A DNA stretch of 18,084 bases from Phascolarctobacterium sp. GTDB taxonomy: Bacteria; Bacillota; Negativicutes; Acidaminococcales; Acidaminococcaceae. This document shows positions 7,758 to 14,339 of the stretch, piece by piece. Position 1 is the first letter of the stretch, and every line of letters starts with the position of its first letter. The position numbers and the translations under genes were made by a program. The stretch spans positions 1-18,084 of the forward strand of contig JAHHUH010000028.1 in the NCBI GenBank assembly GCA_020024105.1, written 5' to 3'. The notes under the pieces were generated by a model, which was not told the DNA's origin, searched no databases, and worked only from the letters and a program-made list of their open reading frames with translations.

Positions 7758-9773
7758 ATGTCTTACTTAACAACTTCTATCGTTGTCGGTCTGATTGCTT
7801 TGGCAGTAGCAGTTATGCTCAGCAGCAGCATCGGCAAGGCTAGCGCTGGTAATGACCGCATGAAAGAAATTGCTGGTTATATCCATGAAGGCGCTATGGC
7901 ATTCTTGTATCGTGAATACAAGTATCTGTCTATTTTCGTAATCGTAGTAGCAATCGTTATTGCTATCTGCTTGTCTCCCTTGACTGCAGTTTGCTTTATC
8001 GCAGGTGCTGGTTTCTCCATCTGCGCAGGTTACCTGGGGATGACCGTTGCTACCAAAGCTAACGTACGTACCGCAGAAGCTGCTCGTCATGGTATGCCGG
8101 AAGCTTTGAAAATTGCTTTCTCTGGTGGTGCAGTTATGGGCTTAGGTGTAGTTGGTCTAGGCATTGTTGGTGTTACTCTTGCTTACATGATTTTCCGTAA
8201 CATTGATATCGTAACTGGTTTTGGTTTGGGCGCAAGCTCCATTGCATTGTTCGCACGTGTTGGCGGCGGTATCTATACTAAAGCCGCTGACGTTGGCGCA
8301 GACCTTGTAGGTAAAGTTGAAGCTGGTATCCCTGAGGATGACCCGCGTAACCCTGCTACTATTGCCGATAACGTAGGCGATAACGTAGGTGACGTTGCTG
8401 GTATGGGTGCTGACTTGTTCGAATCCTATGTTGGTGCAATTATTTCTGCTATTACCCTGGGTGCAGTTGCATATCCCAATGGCGAAGGTGTTGAATTTGT
8501 ATTCTCCTTGGCTTTTGCTGGTATCGTAGCATCCATCATTGGTGTGCTCTTTGCTCGTAACAGCAAATCCACCAATCCTCAAGCTGCTTTGAACAATGGT
8601 ACTTATGTTGGTGGTATCTTGGTCATCATCGCTGCTTACTACCTGTCCACTACTATCTTCGGTACCACCAGTGCTTTCATTGCAATTGCTGCTGGTCTGA
8701 TTGTTGGTTTGTTGATTGGTAAAGTTACTGAAATTTATACCTCTGAAGAATATGCATCTGTTAAAAAGATTGCTCAACAAGCTGAAACCGGTCATGCTAC
8801 TACCATTATTGCTGGCTTGGCAGTTGGTATGTACTCCACCTTCCTGCCCATGGTATTCATCTGCATTGGTGTAATCACATCTTTCTTCGTAATGGGTGGC
8901 TTAAAAGACACTGGTATGGGTCTGTTCGGCATTGCTTTGGCTGCTGTAGGCATGCTCTCCACTACTGGTCTGACTGTAGCAGTTGATGCTTATGGTCCTA
9001 TCGCAGATAACGCTGGTGGTATCGCAGAAATGTCCGAGCTTCCTCCTGAAGTTCGTCAAATCACAGATAAACTGGACTCTGTTGGTAACACCACTGCTGC
9101 TATCGGTAAAGGTTTCGCAATCGGTTCTGCTGCTTTGACTGCATTGGCTCTGTTCTCTGCTTATGCACATGTAGTAAACCTGAAAACCATTGACCTCCTG
9201 AACCCTGTAACCCTGGTTGGTTTGTTCATCGGTTCTACTCTTCCGTTCCTGTTCGGCGCTATGACTATGGAATCCGTAGGTAAAGCTGCTTATGAAATGA
9301 TTGAAGAAGTTCGTCGTCAATTCCGTGAAATTCCTGGCTTGTTGGAAGGTAAAGCAAAAGCTGACTATCGTCGTTGCGTAGATATTTCTACTGCTGCTGC
9401 TTTACATGAAATGATTATTCCTGGTGTAATGGCAATCGTTGCTCCTCTGCTGATTGGTTTCCTCTTCGGTACCGAAGCATTGGGCGGTATGATCGGTGGC
9501 GCTTTGGCTTCCGGCGTATTGGTTGCAATCCTCATGGCTAATGCTGGTGGCGCATGGGATAACGCTAAAAAATATATCGAATCCGGTGTACATGGCGGTA
9601 AAGGTAGCCCGGCACATAGTGCTGCAGTTACCGGTGATACCGTTGGTGACCCCTTCAAAGATACTTCCGGACCTGCAATGAACATCCTCATCAAATTGAT
9701 GACCATTGTTGCTCTGGTATTTGCTCCTGTAATCGCAGCAAATGGCGGTATCCTCTTGAATCTCATCAAATAA
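7758..9773 (+). CDS. hppA: K+-dependent membrane pyrophosphatase, probably Na+-pumping
   Basis: A 671-residue integral membrane ion pump with about 16 hydrophobic helices that uses pyrophosphate hydrolysis to move Na+ or H+ across the cytoplasmic membrane. The cytosolic catalytic motifs are intact: DVGADLVGKVEAG from residue 178, then DDPRNPATIADNVGDNVGD, and near the end NAGGAWDNAKKYIE and DTVGDPFKDTSGP. GNTTAAIGKG has Ala447 and Gly450; K+-independent relatives have Lys and Thr there, so this is the K+-dependent class. Glu222 in ADLFESY sits at the position of the gate glutamate of Na+-pumping enzymes such as that of Thermotoga maritima, whereas plant H+ pumps carry it about a turn away. 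Ion choice is therefore inferred as Na+. The start ATG follows GAAAGGGG at a rather long spacing. A strong terminator follows. Confidence 0.96.
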   Translation: MSYLTTSIVVGLIALAVAVMLSSSIGKASAGNDRMKEIAGYIHEGAMAFLYREYKYLSIFVIVVAIVIAICLSPLTAVCFIAGAGFSICAGYLGMTVATKANVRTAEAARHGMPEALKIAFSGGAVMGLGVVGLGIVGVTLAYMIFRNIDIVTGFGLGASSIALFARVGGGIYTKAADVGADLVGKVEAGIPEDDPRNPATIADNVGDNVGDVAGMGADLFESYVGAIISAITLGAVAYPNGEGVEFVFSLAFAGIVASIIGVLFARNSKSTNPQAALNNGTYVGGILVIIAAYYLSTTIFGTTSAFIAIAAGLIVGLLIGKVTEIYTSEEYASVKKIAQQAETGHATTIIAGLAVGMYSTFLPMVFICIGVITSFFVMGGLKDTGMGLFGIALAAVGMLSTTGLTVAVDAYGPIADNAGGIAEMSELPPEVRQITDKLDSVGNTTAAIGKGFAIGSAALTALALFSAYAHVVNLKTIDLLNPVTLVGLFIGSTLPFLFGAMTMESVGKAAYEMIEEVRRQFREIPGLLEGKAKADYRRCVDISTAAALHEMIIPGVMAIVAPLLIGFLFGTEALGGMIGGALASGVLVAILMANAGGAWDNAKKYIESGVHGGKGSPAHSAAVTGDTVGDPFKDTSGPAMNILIKLMTIVALVFAPVIAANGGILLNLIK

Positions 9774-9790
9774 TTAAAAACTAGCTTTTT

Positions 9791-9817
9791 AGCCCACACT
9801 TCGGTGTGGGCTTTTTT
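9791..9817 (+). terminator. intrinsic terminator after hppA
   Basis: AGCCCACAC (9791-9799) and GTGTGGGCT (9804-9812) enclose the very stable TTCG tetraloop and are followed by six T residues. It ends the secG-hppA unit. Confidence 0.94.
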
Positions 9818-9871
9818 ATATTCAGGCAGGCTATAAGGACAGTGGAAAATACAGCAGGCGACATCCATCTA

Positions 9872-9880
9872 TGTTATAAT
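9872..9880 (+). promoter_or_regulatory. extended -10 promoter for the esterase-rnr-smpB unit
   Basis: TGT then a perfect TATAAT (9875-9880) forms an extended -10 box 28 bases before the esterase start and after the hppA terminator. The expected -35 position reads CAGCAG, a poor match, which extended -10 promoters tolerate. Confidence 0.6.
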
Positions 9881-9908
9881 AAATCTGTAATCCGATATTT
9901 GGGGGTGG

Positions 9909-10655
9909 ATGAAGGTGAAGATAATTGCAGGCGCAGAGGACTATCTGCTCCAGGGAAATAATAAGAGGGGTGTATTGCTGATACATGGATTTACGGGTAC
10001 ACCGGCAGAGATGCGTCTTTTAGGTGATTACCTCCATCAGGAAGGCTATACCGTTCTGGGAGTACGCCTACCGGGACATGGCACCACACCGGAGGAGCTA
10101 AACGAGATGCAGTGGCCCCAATGGTATGTAGCGGCTCAGAATGCCTGTCAGAGGCTCTTGAATCAATGCGAGGAGGTTATGGTAGTGGGGTTGTCCATGG
10201 GTGGCCTGCTGACGATGAAGCTGGCTGCAGAAATGCCCATCAGTAAGGCTGCTATTTTGGCGGCACCTATTTTTGTTACGGATAAAAGGGCTAAGTTCGT
10301 ACCCATTCTCAAGCACTTTATCAAAACAGTGCCCAAGGGAAAAAGAGCCTATGATGTGGACGAAAAATACAAGATAACCTATAGCCGGATGCCGCTGAAG
10401 GCATTGGCCAGTATGTTTGATTTGTTAAAGCTGTGTAAGCAGATCATCCTGCCTCAAATACATATACCTTGCCTGGTCATCCAGTCCACGGCCGAGCGGA
10501 CGGTGCAGTCCCGGAGTGCCCAGTATATTTATGACCATCTGGGAAGTAAGCAGAAGAAGCTGGTCTGGTATAAGCACAGCGGACATATTTTGACACTGGA
10601 TTGCGAACGTGAGGCAATCTTTAAACAGATTAGCAAGTTTTTTGCTAAATCATAG
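9909..10655 (+). CDS. est: alpha/beta-hydrolase, Est30-like carboxylesterase
   Basis: A soluble 248-residue alpha/beta-hydrolase resembling the Bacillus/Geobacillus Est30 carboxylesterases, with LLIHGFTGTP (oxyanion region), RLPGHGTTPEEL, the nucleophile elbow GLSMGG (Ser96) and the terminal WYKHSGHILTLD (His226). At the position of the usual catalytic Asp (QDE-V in relatives) the protein has Glu196 in STAERTVQSRSA, an unusual but possibly functional change. The natural substrate is unknown for the family. The gene regularly lies between secG and rnr in Firmicutes. Start choice is uncertain: the G-rich GGGGGTGG at 9901-9908 abuts the ATG at 9909, while the GTG at 9915 is better spaced and would number the triad 94/194/224, nearly as in Est30. 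rnr follows after 33 bases. Confidence 0.9.
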   Translation: MKVKIIAGAEDYLLQGNNKRGVLLIHGFTGTPAEMRLLGDYLHQEGYTVLGVRLPGHGTTPEELNEMQWPQWYVAAQNACQRLLNQCEEVMVVGLSMGGLLTMKLAAEMPISKAAILAAPIFVTDKRAKFVPILKHFIKTVPKGKRAYDVDEKYKITYSRMPLKALASMFDLLKLCKQIILPQIHIPCLVIQSTAERTVQSRSAQYIYDHLGSKQKKLVWYKHSGHILTLDCEREAIFKQISKFFAKS

Positions 10656-10688
10656 ACGTGAGTATTCGTAGTAATACTTGGAGAAAAA

Positions 10689-13010
10689 ATGCAGAATAAA
10701 GATGTAAAAGAACTAATTTTGAAAATTATGCGCGAGGACAGCTATGCACCTATGACTGCCGAGGGTCTGGTGGATGCCTTGGAGGGCAAGTGTAGCGCTA
10801 CTAAATTGTGGAAAGAGGTTATGGAGCTGGAAAAAAATGGCGAAATCGTCAAGACCCGCTACGAAACCTACGGCCTGCCGGAAAGGATGGGCTTAGTTAC
10901 AGGTCGCTTCCAGCTGACCAGCAAGGGCTTCGGCTTTGTTATTCCGGATAATAAGGGCGACCGTCCCGATGTTTTTATCCCGCCCAGAGCTTTGGCCGGA
11001 GCTATGAATAATGACAGGGTTATGGCCCGGGTGAATAGTGATACCACCGGTAAGAAGCCGGAGGGTGAAATTATCCGCATTATTACCCGTGCTAATAATA
11101 AGGTAGTGGGCATTTTCCAGAAGAGCAAGGATTTTGCCTTCGTTACTCCTGATGATAAGCGCATCGGTAAGGATATTTACATCCCCCGCCGCGAATTCCA
11201 TGGTGCCAAAGACTTACAGAAGGTCGTAGTAGAGATTACCCAATGGCCCCAGGACTTCCGTAATGCCGAGGGTAAGGTAGTGGAGGTGCTGGGCAATATC
11301 GGTGATGTGGGCCTGGAAATCCTTTCCATCATCAAGCAGAACGACCTGCCCCTGGAATTCCCACCCGAGGTACTGGAGGCTTCTAAAAAGGTACCCCTGA
11401 GCATTAAGCCCGAGGAGCTGCAGGGACGTCGTGACCTGAGAGATTTACCCATCGTTACCGTGGATGGTGAGGACGCCAAGGACCTGGACGATGCTGTGTA
11501 CGTACAGCAGCTGAGCAGTGATGAATTCCTGTTAGGTGTTTATATTGCCGATGTCAGCTATTATGTTATAGAGGACAGTATTCTGGACAAGGAGGCTCAA
11601 AGCCGTGGTACCAGCGTGTACCTGGTGGATAGGGTGCTGCCCATGCTGCCCCGTCGTCTTTCCAATGGTATCTGCAGCCTGAACGCAGGTGAGGACCGTC
11701 TGTCCATGGCCTGTGAAATGCATATTGACCGTGAGGGTAGAATTTTAGATTACGAAATCTTCCCCACCGTTATCCATGTACGCCATCGTCTCAGCTACAA
11801 TATTGTACGTGCCATGCTGGCTGGTGAGCCGGAGCAGTGCAGTAAATATGCGGACGTACTGTCCATGATTAAGCTGATGGATGAGCTGCGCCAGATATTA
11901 CATGATAAGCGGGTCCGTCGTGGTGCCATTGATTTTGATTTACCGGAGCAGAAGGTTATCCTGGATGAAAAGCTCCATCCTATAGATATTGTCCAATGCA
12001 TTCATGGTGATGCCGAATCCCTGATTGAGGAATTTATGCTGGCAGCCAATGAAACTGTGGCCGAGCATATTTCTAAGCAGCACTGGCCGTCCATTTACCG
12101 TGTCCATGATGTACCGGCCGAGGATAAAATGCAGGACCTGGCTCGTCTCCTGGCTAATTTTAATGTTAAATTCAAGCCCAGGGAGGAAATGGAGCCCAAG
12201 GAAATCCAGCAGGCTGTCAAGGCCATGGAGGGCCGTCCGGAGGAGCGTCTGGTAAGCACTGTGGCACTGCGTTCCATGAAGCAGGCTGTTTACCAGACTG
12301 AAAACATTGGTCACTTTGGTTTGGCGGCTAAGTATTATACCCATTTTACCTCTCCCATCCGTCGTTATCCCGACCTTTTGATTCACCGTCTGTTAAGGAC
12401 CTGGATGAAGAATCCTGTTTTGAGTAAGGGACAGGCCGAGGTCCTGGGGGATAAGCTGGACGTTTTGGCGGAGCATTCCTCCCTGCGGGAGCGTGCGGCT
12501 GCAGAGGCAGAGCGCGCTACGGTGGAATTAAAGAAATGTGAATATATGGCGGACCATATCGGCGAGGAATACGAGGGTGTCGTATCCGGTGTTACCGCCT
12601 TCGGCATGTTTGTCGAATTACCCAATGGCGTGGAGGGCCTGGTGCATATTTCCAGCCTGGTGGATGATTATTATGACTTTGTGGAAGAGGAATATGCTCT
12701 GGTCGGCACTCATACCAAGAATAAATACCGTTTGGGTGATAAGGTCAGGATAGAGGTCCTGCAGGTTAATCTGGAGGATATCAGCATCGACTTTATCATG
12801 GCGGGTGAGAATAATGGTGTGCGCGAGCGCATTCGTCAACAGCTGGCAAGCAGACAGAAGCATACGGCGGCCTTTGGTCAGAAGCGTGTGGAGCCTGCTC
12901 CCGTGGAGAAGAAAAAGCATCCGAAGGGCAAGGGCAGTAAGAACAGAATGCCGGGCAAGCGTAGTCCTAAGCACGAAAAGCCCGCTAAAAAGCATAGAAA
13001 GAAAAGATAA
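10689..13010 (+). CDS. rnr: ribonuclease R
   Basis: A 773-residue processive 3'-to-5' exoribonuclease that degrades structured RNA and works with tmRNA-SmpB to clear non-stop messages. Residues 1-65 form a winged helix; GLVTGRFQLTSKGFGFVIPD from residue 68 starts the first cold-shock domain, followed by a second. The RNB catalytic domain begins near 235. Asp259, Asp265, Asp267 and Asp268 in VDGEDAKDLDDA have the spacing of the metal-binding aspartates of E. coli RNase R. An S1 RNA-binding domain starts near 625 (YEGVVSGVTAFGMFVELPNGVEG), and the last 50 residues are a lysine/arginine-rich tail. GGAG lies five bases before the start, just after a 6-bp hairpin (AGTATT/AATACT, 10661-10678). smpB begins two bases after the stop. 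Confidence 0.97.
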   Translation: MQNKDVKELILKIMREDSYAPMTAEGLVDALEGKCSATKLWKEVMELEKNGEIVKTRYETYGLPERMGLVTGRFQLTSKGFGFVIPDNKGDRPDVFIPPRALAGAMNNDRVMARVNSDTTGKKPEGEIIRIITRANNKVVGIFQKSKDFAFVTPDDKRIGKDIYIPRREFHGAKDLQKVVVEITQWPQDFRNAEGKVVEVLGNIGDVGLEILSIIKQNDLPLEFPPEVLEASKKVPLSIKPEELQGRRDLRDLPIVTVDGEDAKDLDDAVYVQQLSSDEFLLGVYIADVSYYVIEDSILDKEAQSRGTSVYLVDRVLPMLPRRLSNGICSLNAGEDRLSMACEMHIDREGRILDYEIFPTVIHVRHRLSYNIVRAMLAGEPEQCSKYADVLSMIKLMDELRQILHDKRVRRGAIDFDLPEQKVILDEKLHPIDIVQCIHGDAESLIEEFMLAANETVAEHISKQHWPSIYRVHDVPAEDKMQDLARLLANFNVKFKPREEMEPKEIQQAVKAMEGRPEERLVSTVALRSMKQAVYQTENIGHFGLAAKYYTHFTSPIRRYPDLLIHRLLRTWMKNPVLSKGQAEVLGDKLDVLAEHSSLRERAAAEAERATVELKKCEYMADHIGEEYEGVVSGVTAFGMFVELPNGVEGLVHISSLVDDYYDFVEEEYALVGTHTKNKYRLGDKVRIEVLQVNLEDISIDFIMAGENNGVRERIRQQLASRQKHTAAFGQKRVEPAPVEKKKHPKGKGSKNRMPGKRSPKHEKPAKKHRKKR

Positions 13011-13012
13011 TT

Positions 13013-13480
13013 ATGGCAGAACAAAAGATTAAAATTATTTCTGAAAATAGAAAAGCAAGACACGACTATACCATACATGAAACCTATGAGGCTGGTATTG
13101 CCCTGACCGGTACGGAGGTAAAATCACTCCGTGCAGGTAAGGCCAATATGAAGGACAGCTACGCTCAGGTAACTCCCCAGGCGGAGGTCTTTGTGTACAA
13201 TTTACATATCAGTCCCTATGATCATGGTAATATCTTTAATCATGACCCCATGCGTAGTCGGCGCCTGCTCCTGCATAGGGAGGAAATCAGGAAGCTGATC
13301 GGCAAAGTTAAGGAAAAAGGCATGGCCCTTGTACCCTTAAAGCTCTATTTTAAGCACGGTCTGGTAAAGCTGGAATTTGTACTGGCTACTGGTAAGAAGC
13401 TGTACGATAAGCGTCAGGACCTGGCGAAGAAGGATGCTAAGCGGGAAATGGAAAGAGCACTGAAGGAAAGAAATCGTTGA
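13013..13480 (+). CDS. smpB: SsrA-binding protein SmpB
   Basis: A 155-residue RNA-binding protein that binds the tRNA-like part of tmRNA and brings it to stalled ribosomes for trans-translation. Family features are NRKARHDYTIHETYEAGIAL, the TGTEVKSLRAGKANMKDSYA core, HDPMRSRRLLLH and KLYFKHGLVKLEFVLATGKKLYDKR, then the basic C-terminal tail (KKDAKREMERALKERNR) that enters the empty mRNA channel. Length is normal. The ATG follows the rnr stop by two bases with no good Shine-Dalgarno of its own, only A-rich AGAAAGAAAAG, so translation is probably coupled to rnr. Its RNA partner ssrA begins 84 bases downstream under a separate promoter. Confidence 0.97.
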   Translation: MAEQKIKIISENRKARHDYTIHETYEAGIALTGTEVKSLRAGKANMKDSYAQVTPQAEVFVYNLHISPYDHGNIFNHDPMRSRRLLLHREEIRKLIGKVKEKGMALVPLKLYFKHGLVKLEFVLATGKKLYDKRQDLAKKDAKREMERALKERNR

Positions 13481-13507
13481 CTTTTTGACTTTTTACAAAT
13501 TTGTCAA

Positions 13508-13536
13508 TTGTGCTTTGATAAAAATTGTGTTATACT
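13508..13536 (+). promoter_or_regulatory. promoter for ssrA
   Basis: TTGTGC (13508-13513), a 17-base spacer ending in TGT, and TATACT (13531-13536) form an extended -10 promoter. The start would be near 13543, about 20 bases before the mature tmRNA, leaving a short leader for RNase P to remove. Confidence 0.65.
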
Positions 13537-13538
13537 AC

Positions 13539-13559
13539 ATAAGTAGCGTATCTACTTAT
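13539..13559 (+). promoter_or_regulatory. perfect hairpin in the ssrA leader
   Basis: ATAAGTAG (13539-13546) and CTACTTAT (13552-13559) pair perfectly around a 5-base loop (CGTAT). It lies between the -10 box and the mature 5' end, over or just after the expected start site. It could guide 5' processing or bind a regulator. There is no T-run to make it a terminator. Confidence 0.5.
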
Positions 13560-13564
13560 ATCTC

Positions 13565-13916
13565 GGGGATGTACTGGTTTCGACGGGGGTAGGTGTGGTA
13601 CGATAAGCGAGCCGTGGTTCCATCTGCACGATAATCGGTGGGAACGTTTAAATATAAACGCTAACGAAGAATACGCTTTAGCAGCTTAATTTGCTAACTG
13701 TCGTCTGAGTCTCCTCCTACGGACGAGGAATGACAGTCAAATTGTAGGATACCTTACCTCTTATTCTCGGCGGTAGTAAGGGAAACACATCGAGATAGCG
13801 ACTAAGCAGCCCGTCGCTAGGCAGCGAGGAAGCGAATTATTATATGGCGTCTGCGCTCGGAGAAAGTTGTATGGCAATATTTTCGGACAGGGGTTCGACT
13901 CCCCTCATCTCCACCA
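13565..13916 (+). ncRNA. ssrA: tmRNA (transfer-messenger RNA)
   Basis: The 352-base RNA starts GGGGATGTACTGGTTTCGAC and ends with a T-arm (GGGGTTCGACTCCCC) and CATCTCC-ACCA; GGGGATG pairs with CATCTCC with one G-U, and CCA is encoded. The resume frame at 13660-13689 reads GCT AAC GAA GAA TAC GCT TTA GCA GCT TAA, giving ANEEYALAA, so the full tag after the tRNA-borne alanine is (A)ANEEYALAA. This ends in the LAA signal used by ClpXP-type proteases. The remaining interior carries the usual pseudoknot-rich helices. It tags proteins from non-stop messages together with SmpB, encoded directly upstream. Exact ends are set by the acceptor-stem pairing. Confidence 0.97.
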
Positions 13917-14001
13917 TTTGTAAATGTTGCAGGAATTCCCTAGTGGTACCCATAGGTGCAGAGCAAGGGTGATTCACTGCTTAAGATATTGATAATAAAA
14001 A

Positions 14002-14218
14002 TAATGTGACCGTCTTGACGGTAGTAATGTGATTGAATTTCTTGAACATATACTGCTCGAAGACGGTCTTTTTCGTTATTTGGTGCTGAGGGAGAATGTG
14101 GAGGCTGGCACCACAGCATTTGGCAGAGGCTATCAAGTTCAATCTGGAGTTTCCTGATTTCTCTCAGATCACAGAAACAGCGGATAATTCACTTCTGCTA
14201 GCTTCATCATTCAGTTGA
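14002..14218 (+). pseudogene. possible decayed coding fragment, frameshifted
   Basis: Two overlapping frames read like protein in succession. The first (after a stop at 14002-14004) contains VIEFLEHILLEDGLFRYLVL and RENVEAG. The other (about 14090-14218) contains LAPQHLAEAIKFNLEFPDF followed by SQITETADNSLLLA. A single frameshift near 14090-14110 would join them. No start codon with a ribosome binding site is visible. I do not recognise the family. The hairpin at 14008-14073 overlaps its left part. It may be the remains of a gene brought in with the ATPase, or chance open frames. Confidence 0.3.
14008..14073 (+). terminator. candidate long-loop terminator with alternative pairing
   Basis: GACCGTCTT (14008-14016) pairs perfectly with AAGACGGTC (14060-14068), followed by TTTTT to 14073. 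This is a plausible terminator for ssrA, although the loop is 43 bases. The left arm can instead pair locally: ACCGTC (14009-14014) with GACGGT (14017-14022). The two folds exclude each other. Any switching role is speculation. Confidence 0.4.
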
Positions 14219-14258
14219 TTGACGAAGATGAGTGATGAAAAGTAATACCATAATCCCC

Positions 14259-14287
14259 TTGCTTTTTTTCTGAATCGCAAGTACAAT
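14259..14287 (+). promoter_or_regulatory. candidate promoter for the ATPase gene
   Basis: TTGCTT (14259-14264) and TACAAT (14282-14287) are 17 bases apart and 52 bases before the ATPase start. Overlapping and just downstream are AAGTAC direct repeats (14279-14284 and 14290-14295, 11 bases apart) and AAATCACGATT / AAATCAGGATT (14297-14307 and 14312-14322), which could be operator elements. Confidence 0.5.
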
Positions 14288-14339
14288 ATAAGTACCAAAT
14301 CACGATTTACTAAATCAGGATTAGATAAGGAGGATGCTT

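Noticed and set aside
8157..8795. Long minus-strand open frame opposite hppA
   Set aside because: Composition is dominated by Asn, Thr and Ser from reverse-complemented hydrophobic codons; hppA in this stretch carries all catalytic motifs.
13481..13507. TTGACTTTTTGACTTTTT repeat after smpB as an extra promoter or terminator
   Set aside because: No correctly spaced -10 for the TTGACT boxes and no stem before the T-runs.
14334..14339. ATG two codons upstream as the ATPase start
   Set aside because: It directly touches AAGGAGG with no spacer; the ATG at 14340 is correctly spaced and gives the family-like MFIGRE start.
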